Shown here: positions 24,461-31,626 of the stretch, piece after piece
Position numbering within the stretch: position 1 is the first letter of the stretch
Layout: the number at the start of each line of letters is the position of its first letter
DNA from: 39-52-133 sp041488395
Lineage (GTDB): Bacteria; Pseudomonadota; Gammaproteobacteria; Burkholderiales; Gallionellaceae
Direction: 5' to 3'
Length of the DNA: 45,825 nucleotides
Assembly (NCBI GenBank): GCA_041488395.1
Contig: JBGPPE010000002.1
Coordinates: 1 to 45,825, forward strand
Made by a program: the position numbers and the translations under genes
The notes under the pieces: generated by a model
Told to the model about the DNA's origin: nothing
Databases searched by the model: none
What the model saw: only the letters and a program-made list of their open reading frames with translations

Positions 24461-24961
24461 ATGAGCACCCCACCCCGCTTTCTCTGCGATGAAATGCTCG
24501 GCCGGCTGTGCCGCTACCTGCGCGCCGCCGGCTACGACAGCCTGTTTAGCAACAACGGCTATCCCGACCGCGACCTGCTGCGCCAGTGCCACGAACAAGG
24601 CCGCCACTTTCTTACCCAGGACCAGCTTATCCGCGAACACAGAGCCGCACAGGGCGTGGCATTTATCCTGCCACAGGGCGACCTCGACCAGCTCGCCGCC
24701 GCGCTTGGCGCGCATTACCAGCTGGACTGGATCAGCCACGCCTTTACCCGCTGCCTGGAAGACAACACCCTGCTGCTCGCGGCCGATGCTGCTGCGCTGC
24801 AACGCATCCCGCAGGATGCACACAAGCCGGGAGAGTCGTACAGTTACTGCCCTGCATGCATGCGCGTGTACTGGCAAGGCTCGCACTACAAACGCATGCG
24901 TGCGCGGTTGATGAAGTGGCAGGCTGCACAAGCCAACCCGGCGCAGAAAAATACCAATTGA
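24461..24961 (+). CDS. Mut7-C RNase-domain protein
   Basis: 166 residues. The opening FLCDEMLGRLCRYLRAAGYD with FLTQDQLI is the PIN-like Mut7-C fold (metal-binding Asp residues), and the C-terminal part has a zinc ribbon: RCLEDNT and YCPACMRVYWQGSHYKRM. The fold suggests a ribonuclease, though activity in bacteria is unproven. Monocistronic; no strong ribosome site. Between the small-peptide promoter and this gene (24231-24460) I see no gene. Confidence 0.88.
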   Translation: MSTPPRFLCDEMLGRLCRYLRAAGYDSLFSNNGYPDRDLLRQCHEQGRHFLTQDQLIREHRAAQGVAFILPQGDLDQLAAALGAHYQLDWISHAFTRCLEDNTLLLAADAAALQRIPQDAHKPGESYSYCPACMRVYWQGSHYKRMRARLMKWQAAQANPAQKNTN

Positions 24962-25123
24962 GATGAAAAATGAAATCACCCATGGCCAGCTTGGCGCCCC
25001 TGGCTGCCACTCAAGCGAGTTTATATGCAGCCAATAGCAGTCGCGCTTTACCGCCTCTGAAAGCAACAAAACAGAGCGGATTATGTAGTATCCTTGATGC
25101 AAGATAGCCGCTTGAATTGCACC

Positions 25124-26890
25124 ATGAAAAGAATCCTGCTCAGTGAAATTCTAACTTCATCCGTCAAGACCGCCGCGCCAGATGCCGCCATCTCAGAGGT
25201 ACTGGCGGAAATGGCTGCGCTGAAAATCAGTTGTATCGTGGTCGTGGATGCCGAACGCCGCCCGCTCGGCATTTTCACAGAGCGCGATACAGTACGCCTG
25301 CTGGCCGAACGTCGCGGACTGGGCTTGCTCAAAATGGCCGAGGTAATGAGTACGCCTCCCTTCTCCGCCGCTGCCGACATCGATTTCCGCGAAGCCTATC
25401 GCCTGCTCCAGGAGCGCGGCTTTCGTCATCTGGTCATAGTGGATGGAAACGGACGCCTGCAAGGAATCGTCACCGAGGGCGACTTCCTGCAACACCTTGA
25501 TGCCGGCGACCTGTCTGAATTCAAAAGCGCGGAAAAAATCATGTCGCGCAACATTGCCGCCGTCGATGTCGATGCTCCTCTGGCGGAGGCGATCGGCTTG
25601 ATGAGCAGGAACCGCTACAGCTGCGTGGTGGTTACGCGCGAGCAACTCCCCTACGGCATCATCACCGAACGGGACGTGGTAAGACTCGCTCCGACCCTGG
25701 TTGATATCAGCGACATCCCTGTCAGCAGCGTGGTGCGCACGCCACTGGTCACCGCGCATCCAGGCATGCCCCTGCCAGACGCGATCAAGCTCATGGATCA
25801 GCATAATATCCGCCACCTCGTGATCACTGAGCATCAGCAGTTGCTCGGCCTGCTGACGCGCCACGACCTGATCAAAACAATGCAAGGCAGTTACGTCCAC
25901 TTCCTTAACGAAACCATTCAGGTACAACGCAAGGAACTGTTCAAGCTCAGTCAGCAGCGCATCCTGTTCAAGCTGCACGATGCAGCACTGGCTGCAGCGG
26001 CTAACGCGGTTCTCATCGCTGACAGACACTCGGTAATCCAGTGGGCAAATCCCGCCTTCGCCCGGCTGACGGGCTACACGCTAGAAGAAACAGTGGGCTA
26101 CAACATGGGCGACCTGGTCAAGTCCGGTGAACAAAGCGCGGCATTCTACAACGAGCTGTGGACGACCATCAGCAACGGGCGAGTATGGCACGGAGAGCTC
26201 ATCAACAAGCGCAAGGATGGAACGCTCTATCCGGAAGAAATGACTATCACGCCGGTGCGTGTCGAGAGCGACGAAATCACTCACTTCATCGCTGTCAAAC
26301 AGGACATCAGTGAACGCAAGCGCGTTGAGGCAGAAATTCACAACCTGGCTTTCTATGATGCACTGACGCGACTTCCCAATCGCCGCTTGCTGAACGACCG
26401 CCTGGAACAGGCCATGCTCAGCAGCAAGCGCAGTGGCCGCTATGGTGCGCTGATGTTTCTGGACCTGGATAACTTCAAACCGCTCAATGATGCGCACGGG
26501 CATGAAGTGGGCGATATGCTGCTGCGGGAAGCTGCTCGCCGCATCAGCAGTTGCGTGCGCGAGATGGACACTGTCGCGCGTTTCGGCGGCGATGAATTTG
26601 TGGTGATACTCAGAGAACTGGATGCGGATATAGCCGAGTCCGCAGCACAAGCTCGTATTGTTGCGGAAAAAATTCGATACTCTCTGGCCGAGCCCTATGA
26701 GCTGAAAGCTCAGCACGATGGAAGAGCAGAGACAACCGTCAAGCACTGTTGCACGGTGAGCATCGGTGTGGCGTTGTTTATCAACCATGACGCCACATCA
26801 GGCGACATTATCAAATGGGCTGATTTGGCGATGTACCAAGCCAAAGCGGCTGGGCAAAACCTGATACGGTTTTATGATTCCCCAGCCTGA
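25124..26890 (+). CDS. Diguanylate cyclase with four CBS domains and a PAS domain
   Basis: About 588 residues, soluble. Four CBS domains in two Bateman pairs (about 1-58, 70-130, 138-195, 205-262; each with GIFTERD, GIVTEGD, GIITERD, LLTRHD), a coiled stretch, a PAS domain (about 290-405: VIQWANPAFARLTGYTLEET) with its C-cap DISERKR, and a GGDEF domain ending the protein. The active loop is RFGGDEFVVIL and an inhibitory I-site RxxD (REMD) sits five residues before it. It should make cyclic di-GMP in response to a nucleotide such as ATP, AMP or SAM bound by the CBS pairs. Start is unsure: ATG at 25124 fits the domain; ATG 25097 is possible; neither has a good ribosome site. Confidence 0.92.
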   Translation: MKRILLSEILTSSVKTAAPDAAISEVLAEMAALKISCIVVVDAERRPLGIFTERDTVRLLAERRGLGLLKMAEVMSTPPFSAAADIDFREAYRLLQERGFRHLVIVDGNGRLQGIVTEGDFLQHLDAGDLSEFKSAEKIMSRNIAAVDVDAPLAEAIGLMSRNRYSCVVVTREQLPYGIITERDVVRLAPTLVDISDIPVSSVVRTPLVTAHPGMPLPDAIKLMDQHNIRHLVITEHQQLLGLLTRHDLIKTMQGSYVHFLNETIQVQRKELFKLSQQRILFKLHDAALAAAANAVLIADRHSVIQWANPAFARLTGYTLEETVGYNMGDLVKSGEQSAAFYNELWTTISNGRVWHGELINKRKDGTLYPEEMTITPVRVESDEITHFIAVKQDISERKRVEAEIHNLAFYDALTRLPNRRLLNDRLEQAMLSSKRSGRYGALMFLDLDNFKPLNDAHGHEVGDMLLREAARRISSCVREMDTVARFGGDEFVVILRELDADIAESAAQARIVAEKIRYSLAEPYELKAQHDGRAETTVKHCCTVSIGVALFINHDATSGDIIKWADLAMYQAKAAGQNLIRFYDSPA

Positions 26891-26951
26891 ACGACCTGTA
26901 TTGGCACAATAACCCATCCCTTATGAAGCGCCGAGAAAATACGCTATTCAC

Positions 26952-27419
26952 ATGTTCAGGAATCTTCAGTTAGCGACCGCCATCTGCCTGTTAGCCCTGA
27001 CAAATAATGTACATGCCGACGCAATCGCCATTTCCGGCCTGTCCTGGCACGCCAGCAATCACGGCGGCAATACATACTTTAACGAAGAGAACCCCGGCCT
27101 TGGCTACGAACATGGCCTGAACGAAACTCACACCCTGGCCGTGGGGTTTTATTACAACTCGTCCAAACGCGAGACCGATTACCTCCTGGATTTCTGGCAA
27201 CCTTTCCAGTGGACACCTGATATCGGGAAGATCAAATTCGGTGTAGCTATGGGATTAGTCAGCGGCTATGATGGAAATGACTTCATGCCGACTGCAGTGC
27301 CCATGCTGAGCTATGAGAACCGGATATGGGGGGTCAATCTGGTCACGCTCACCTTCCCCACACATCCACTCGTGGAAAGGTCGGTATTTGCCGTGCAACT
27401 AAAAATAAACATTCCCTGA
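26952..27419 (+). CDS. Small outer-membrane beta-barrel, PagP-like
   Basis: 155 residues. Signal peptide MFRNLQLATAICLLALTNNVHA, then alternating beta strands with aromatic residues (TLAVGFYYNSSKRETDYLLD, KIKFGVAMGLVSGYDGND, VPMLSYENRIWGVNLVTLTF), as in an eight-stranded barrel. SWHAS at residues 31-35 resembles the WHA(R) motif that carries the catalytic His33 of the lipid A palmitoyltransferase PagP, and NSS (69-71) falls where PagP has DS. The C-terminus (FAVQLKINIP) lacks the terminal Phe. PagP-like fold is a tentative call from motif order; enzymatic activity is unproven and the Asp is replaced by Asn. Confidence 0.5.
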   Translation: MFRNLQLATAICLLALTNNVHADAIAISGLSWHASNHGGNTYFNEENPGLGYEHGLNETHTLAVGFYYNSSKRETDYLLDFWQPFQWTPDIGKIKFGVAMGLVSGYDGNDFMPTAVPMLSYENRIWGVNLVTLTFPTHPLVERSVFAVQLKINIP

Positions 27420-27495
27420 TGCCGACAAGCAAGCAGTCAGCGTAAGTTGCAGTGAGTCAATAAGCGAAGCGCGTCTGGTGTCCATTCGGGGCAAT

Positions 27496-27610
27496 GCCCA
27501 ACCTCTTCGAGCTAATGATTCGCCCTGCGCAGGCTGTCAATAAGCGGATAGCAAAGCAATGCGGGCAGTTCGCCCAACAGCGCCATCGCGCCTACAACGA
27601 ATTGTTATGC
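27496..27610 (-). other. attC-like recombination site (integron cassette end)
   Basis: On the minus strand the sequence runs GCATAACAATTCGTTG (R'' GYRYAAC-like plus the AATTCGTT seen in many attC sites) and ends GAGGTTGGGC, where GTTGGGC fits the R' core GTTRRRY. Span 115 nt, within the attC range. The arms share TTCG and TA but the full pairing is imperfect. A second GTTGGGC (27572-27578) offers a shorter 39-nt alternative. The stop codon of the decayed ORF next door lies inside the R'' box, as in real cassettes. Confidence 0.4.
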
Positions 27611-27787
27611 AGTCTCGCTGCGCGCGTTCACATTCAACACTCTCGGATTAATTCCTTTGAGATGGCCAATGTTCTTTGCAAAGTCATGCAAGGCGCAGTT
27701 GAAGTCTATGTGACCTTCAAGACTTACCGGATTACCCGCAATGATCTTCGCAATTTGGTTTGCCTGTCCGTCTGTTATTGAGCCGGC
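27605..27787 (-). pseudogene. Decayed gene-cassette ORF fragment
   Basis: Minus-strand frame of 60 codons, bounded upstream by an in-frame TGA and ending at TAA inside the attC-like box. It reads TDGQANQIAKIIAGNPVSLE and continues GHIDFNCALHDFAKNIGHLK, ending NARSETA; this has normal protein composition, unlike the plus-strand frame across the same bases (27494-27781). No start codon with a ribosome site remains, so the N-terminal part appears lost. Function not recognised. The base composition (AT-richer than neighbours) fits acquired DNA. The rest of 27420-27869 holds no other gene that I can see. Confidence 0.45.
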
Positions 27788-27869
27788 TCAATAACTTCCA
27801 CCCAGTCACACCCCTGTCACAATCCCTCACTATAGTGAATCCCCCAATACACGCTAATGGAGGGAATCA

Positions 27870-28075
27870 TGCCTGTCATTCCAGCTGACACCCATCTTGC
27901 TTCATTTGCTCGCGCGCCGCGCGCACAGTTTTTTGCCTATCGAGCCCTCGCACACACACAGGCCATGACGTCATTTGACGAGACCCAAGGCCAGCACACA
28001 ATTGAGCACAATGCTCCAGCTCAAGCTCTGCCGCACTGTCCTACATCTCACGCAGCACCCCATCCGCAAAAATAA
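27870..28075 (+). CDS. Possible small ORF with strong ribosome site
   Basis: 68 residues from ATG 27870, with GGAGGG four nt upstream. Sequence MPVIPADTHLASFARAPRAQ, then FFAYRALAHTQAMTSFDETQ, then a His/Pro/Ala-rich end. No signal peptide, helix or known domain. It overlaps the 3' end of addA on the other strand by 35 nt. The ribosome site favours a real gene; the composition of the last third argues that the end may be spurious, or the ORF may be the remnant of a longer gene cut off by a rearrangement. Confidence 0.35.
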
Positions 28076-31000
28076 GCGCACAGCGCACCGCCTTGCCTGC
28101 ATACACGCTCTGCATCGCGCCGCGATATTCGGCCATCTGTGCGCGGTAAGGCGCAGTGTCATGGCTGGCGCTCATCTTGTAATCCAGCACCCACACTTCG
28201 CTTTCAAACTCCACCAGCCGGTCGATGCGTTTTAGCTCGCCCTGCGCGTTGACGTAGGGCATTTCGTTGTGCGCGCTGCGGTAGTGCGCGGCAGCGAAGA
28301 AGCGTTGCAGCTGCGGCTGCGCCAGCAGCGCTTGTGCCTGTTGCCACAGCGCGGCCATCTCGGCGGGCGGTATGGCGCACTGCGCCTGCAACGCAACCTG
28401 ATCGGCATTATTCCCCTCGCTCAAATGCTGCAGCAAGGCGTGCAGCCAGGTGCCGCGGCGCTGTTCCTGGGTAACGCTGGCCACGCGCTGACCAGTGGGC
28501 AACGGGCCCTGCAGGGCAGCATCCATCGCCACTGCTGCCTGCTGCTTACCCGCCTCTCTGGCACCGGCTTGCGCGAGCAAGGGGTTGTCAACGGGCGCGA
28601 TCAGCTGGGCAATGCGGTCATACCAGGACAGCATGTTTTTCTTTTGTTCCGCTTCTGCGCTTTTGCCGTTGCCGCTGACCAGCAGCGCTTGGCGTGCGCG
28701 CGTCATGGCGACGTAGAGCAGATTCATGCCTTCGCGCCGGGCGTAATCGTCTTCGGCCGCAAACATGTGCTGGCGCTTTTTGCCCTGCTGCGCATGGCTG
28801 CCGTACAGCGAGAAATGCGTGGGGCGCGCCTCCCGGGTGGGCCAGTCGAGCAGCACGCCGTAGCTGTCGGCCGGGCTGCGCGTGTCGTTGGCGTCGAGCA
28901 GCCACACGATAGGCGCTTCCAGGCCCTTGGCTTCATGCACAGTATAGATGCGCAGCGCATTGCCCACCTCGCCCACCTTGCCTTCATCCGGCGATTCATT
29001 TTCAGCTGCGCGCAAATCGCGCAGCTCGGCGAGAAAGCGCGGCAGGCTGGGGTAACGCCCGCCATCCACGTCCAGCGCGATTTCCATAAAGGCCTGCAGG
29101 TTAGCGCGCACGCTGGCGCGCAGCGATTCCGGCACGGCGGCGGCATAGCGATGCGGCACATCGGCGCTGAAATAGATGTGATCGAGCAGGTCGTGCACCG
29201 GCAGTTTGTCGGCGCGCTGCAGCCAGTCGTGCAGCAGGTCGTGGGCGCGCTGCATGGTTGGGGAGAGTTTATTGCTTGCAGCGAGGTGCCTGAGTCTTGC
29301 CCACCAACTGCGCGCCCCATCCCCACCCCTGCCCTCCCCTTGATAGGGAGGGAGAAGTTCAGATGCTGCGCTGCTTTCCTCTTCCAGGAAAAGCGGCAGT
29401 ACCAGTGCCGCACCATTCTCTCCCCCTTTCAAGGGGGGAGCTGGAGGGGGGATGGGGTCAGGGGCGGCTGGAGACTCCGCCAGTTGCATCAGGTCTGCAT
29501 CCGAACAGGCAAAGATGGGCGAGCGCAGCGTCTGTGCCAGCTGCAGGTCGGCAAAGGGCGTGATCAGAAAGGTAAGCAGTGCCTGGATATCTTCGGCCTC
29601 CAGCGTGTCGAGCAGGCCGCCGCGGCGCGAGGTGAGGAAGGGAATGTGCTGCGCACGCAGGGCGGCTTCATAAGTGCGCAGATGGGTGCGCTTGCGCACC
29701 AGCACCATGATGTCGCCGTAGGAGGCACGGCGCGGTTGGCCCTGTTCATCCAGCACCGACCAGTGCGCGACGATGTCGGCCACGGTTTGCGCAAACAGCG
29801 CGGCTTCGTGCTGGCGCGAGCCGCTGTCGTCTTCGGCACGGGCTTCGAGCAGGGGGTTGCGCAGCTGCAATTCCACTGCGTCTTCGTTTTTCCCCTCTCC
29901 CCTGCCCCTCTCTCCGTCGGGGAGAGGGAATTGCAGTGGCAGGGCGGTGACATGGCCGGGCAGGTTCTGGTGGTGGGCAATGTGTGTTTCGAAATCGACG
30001 AAGCCTTCCGGATGCGCGGCGAACACGCCGTTGACCGCATCCAGTATCGCCGGGGCGTTGCGCCGGGTTTCGTTCTGGCTGAGGAAGTGCGCGCCAAATT
30101 CCTGCACCATGAATTCTTTCACCTCGCCGAACAGGCGCGAGTCGGCACGGCGGAAGCGGTAAATGGATTGCTTGGGGTCGCCCACGATAAAGATTTTCGG
30201 GCGCTCGTCGGCGGCAGCCGCGGCTTCAAACCACGCCTGCAGTATCTGCCACTGCAGCGGGTTGGTGTCCTGGAATTCGTCCAGCAGCACATGGCGGTAA
30301 CGGCTGTCCAGCTTGTACTGCATGTATTCGGCGCTGTCGCTTTGGCGGAGCAGGCGCGCCACCTGCCATTCGACATCGGTGAAGTCCATCACCTGCTGCT
30401 GCAGTTTGAGTTGCTGGTAATGCGCGAGCAGTGCCGCACCACAATGCAGGCCGGCCTGGTTGAGGCGCAGGGCGGCGCGCTCGTCCAGCGCATCCTGGAT
30501 GCCGTGCAGCACAGCAAAAATGCCTTCAAGCAGGTTGGCGTAATGCTCGGCGTTCTGCCCCTTGTTGGCCTTGAGCTTGCGCGGCTCGCCCTTGCCGGTG
30601 TGCAGCACATCAAACAGCGCATCGAAGCGTGCCTGCAACTCCGGCAGCAGCCGTGCGTCGTCCAGCACGCACGCCATTTTCTGCTGCGCCTCGGAGCCGC
30701 TGGCGAGCAGGCTGGCAAAGGCCTGCACGGTCAGGTCGAAATCCTGGTCCAGCAACGCGGCCAGCGGGTCTGCCTCATCATCCACTTCCAGTGCCGCCTG
30801 CAGCTCGGTCAGCGCCCAGGCCACGGTATCCTGCTGTCCCTGGGTATAGGCCCACCACTCCGCACGCTTGTGGAGGAAGTTTTCCAGCAGGCTGCGCGTG
30901 TTGTGCAGACCGATGCTGTCGAACAGCCATTGCATCTCCTGCGCCAGCTCGCCATCGGGATCTGCACGCAGGCTTTCGGCCAGCTCGTCCCACGCTTCCT

Positions 31001-31439
31001 CGCGCAGCGCGCTGCTGCGCTCCAGCAGTTGCAGGCCTACCGGCACATCGGCGTTCAGCGGTGCGCGCTGGATGATCTGCATGAACCAGCCGTGGAAGGT
31101 GCTAATGGTGAGGCTGGAGGAAGCCAGCAGGAAATCGCGATAGAGGCCGCGTGCACGCGCCAGGGTGGCGGCATCGACATCGCTCACCGCGCGCTCTGCC
31201 AGGAACTGGCGCACTGCAGCCTCATCCTCGGTGGCCAGATAATGCAGCCAGTCGTGCAGGCGCGCCTGCATCTCCTGCGCGGCCTTGCGCGTAAAGGTGA
31301 TGGCGAGGATCTCGCCCGGCTGCACCCCGGCCAGCAGCAGGCGCACAATGCGCGACACCAGCAGCCAGGTCTTGCCGCTGCCGGCACAAGCTTCCACTAC
31401 TACGCTGTTGTTTGGGTCGAGTGCGCTGCGGTTGTTCAT
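28041..31439 (-). CDS. addA: AddA-type UvrD helicase/nuclease
   Basis: 1132 residues from the ATG at 31439 (MNNRSALDPNNSVVVEACAG). UvrD/Rep superfamily 1 helicase: Walker A ACAGSGKTW, motif Ia ITFTRKAAQEMQARL, motif II LDEFQDTNPLQWQIL, motif III VGDPKQSIYRFRRAD, motif V/VI region VHEAKGLEAPIVWL and LLYVAMTRARQAL. The C-terminal nuclease has RIDRLVEF...WVLDYKMS and QMAEY, the PD-(D/E)xK set, so it is AddA rather than plain UvrD. With AddB it resects double-strand breaks for recombination. Two insertions encoded by palindromic repeats (residues about 502-516 and 659-708) are in frame and lie outside the helicase motifs. The 3' end converges with the small ORF at 27870. Confidence 0.93.
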   Translation of the reverse strand: MNNRSALDPNNSVVVEACAGSGKTWLLVSRIVRLLLAGVQPGEILAITFTRKAAQEMQARLHDWLHYLATEDEAAVRQFLAERAVSDVDAATLARARGLYRDFLLASSSLTISTFHGWFMQIIQRAPLNADVPVGLQLLERSSALREEAWDELAESLRADPDGELAQEMQWLFDSIGLHNTRSLLENFLHKRAEWWAYTQGQQDTVAWALTELQAALEVDDEADPLAALLDQDFDLTVQAFASLLASGSEAQQKMACVLDDARLLPELQARFDALFDVLHTGKGEPRKLKANKGQNAEHYANLLEGIFAVLHGIQDALDERAALRLNQAGLHCGAALLAHYQQLKLQQQVMDFTDVEWQVARLLRQSDSAEYMQYKLDSRYRHVLLDEFQDTNPLQWQILQAWFEAAAAADERPKIFIVGDPKQSIYRFRRADSRLFGEVKEFMVQEFGAHFLSQNETRRNAPAILDAVNGVFAAHPEGFVDFETHIAHHQNLPGHVTALPLQFPLPDGERGRGEGKNEDAVELQLRNPLLEARAEDDSGSRQHEAALFAQTVADIVAHWSVLDEQGQPRRASYGDIMVLVRKRTHLRTYEAALRAQHIPFLTSRRGGLLDTLEAEDIQALLTFLITPFADLQLAQTLRSPIFACSDADLMQLAESPAAPDPIPPPAPPLKGGENGAALVLPLFLEEESSAASELLPPYQGEGRGGDGARSWWARLRHLAASNKLSPTMQRAHDLLHDWLQRADKLPVHDLLDHIYFSADVPHRYAAAVPESLRASVRANLQAFMEIALDVDGGRYPSLPRFLAELRDLRAAENESPDEGKVGEVGNALRIYTVHEAKGLEAPIVWLLDANDTRSPADSYGVLLDWPTREARPTHFSLYGSHAQQGKKRQHMFAAEDDYARREGMNLLYVAMTRARQALLVSGNGKSAEAEQKKNMLSWYDRIAQLIAPVDNPLLAQAGAREAGKQQAAVAMDAALQGPLPTGQRVASVTQEQRRGTWLHALLQHLSEGNNADQVALQAQCAIPPAEMAALWQQAQALLAQPQLQRFFAAAHYRSAHNEMPYVNAQGELKRIDRLVEFESEVWVLDYKMSASHDTAPYRAQMAEYRGAMQSVYAGKAVRCALIFADGVLREM
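29315..29459. repeat. Composite inverted palindromic repeat inside addA
   Basis: Two inverted copies of a C-rich then G-rich element (CCCCATCCCC...CCTTGAAAGGGGGAG type): 29315-29357 and, inverted, 29416-29459, separated by about 58 bp. Each arm is itself a hairpin (CCCCTTGATAGGG; CCCCTTTCAAGGGG). It is translated in frame as PDPIPPPAPPLKGGEN and ELLPPYQGEGRGGDG within addA. Such elements are usually intergenic REP/BIME-like repeats. Confidence 0.8.
29892..29930. repeat. Single palindromic repeat inside addA
   Basis: CCCTCTCCCCTGCCCCTCTC then TCCGTCGGGGAGAGGG forms a hairpin (CTCTCCC pairs with GGGAGAG). It is translated as PLPDGERGRGEG in addA. Resembles the single-arm form of the same repeat class as 29315-29459 and the intergenic CTCTCCC/GGGAGAG palindromes known in many proteobacteria. 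Confidence 0.75.
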
Positions 31440-31457
31440 GCTTGAACCTCGATGCAA

Positions 31458-31620
31458 AACACCTCACCACAGAGACACCGAGACACAGAGGAGAACCAGG
31501 AGAAAAATATAACTGTGCCGCGCGATTTAATTTTCAAATCCACATGATGCGAGGTGTTAGCAACATGAATAATTTGTTGTTGAATTTCTCTGTGTCTCTG
31601 TGTCTCTGTGGTGAGTGGTT
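31458..31620. repeat. MITE-like repeat between addA and addB
   Basis: Inverted ends of about 35 bp: left AACACCTCACCACAGAGACA and right, read inverted, AACCACTCACCACAGAGACA, both continuing in GAGACACAGAG-type repeats. The element is about 163 bp and fills nearly the whole addB-addA gap (31440-31626). The CTCTGTGTCTCTGTGGTG type of repeat is widely dispersed in some proteobacteria. No ORF. Confidence 0.8.
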
Positions 31621-31626
31621 TAAATC

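Noticed and set aside
24398..25102. Minus-strand frame of 234 codons
   Set aside because: Antisense over the Mut7-C gene, which has intact motifs.
27494..27781. Plus-strand ORF of 95 codons
   Set aside because: The minus strand of the same bases gives a better protein ending in an attC-like site; the plus frame looks like its shadow.
28269..31445. Long plus-strand reading frame (about 1058 codons) across addA
   Set aside because: It is antisense to addA, whose product has every helicase and nuclease motif. GC-rich third positions keep the opposite frame open.
31458..31620. CRISPR array, from the repeated GAGACAC / CTCTGTGTCTCTG units
   Set aside because: The units are terminal inverted repeats of one element, not direct repeats with unique spacers.
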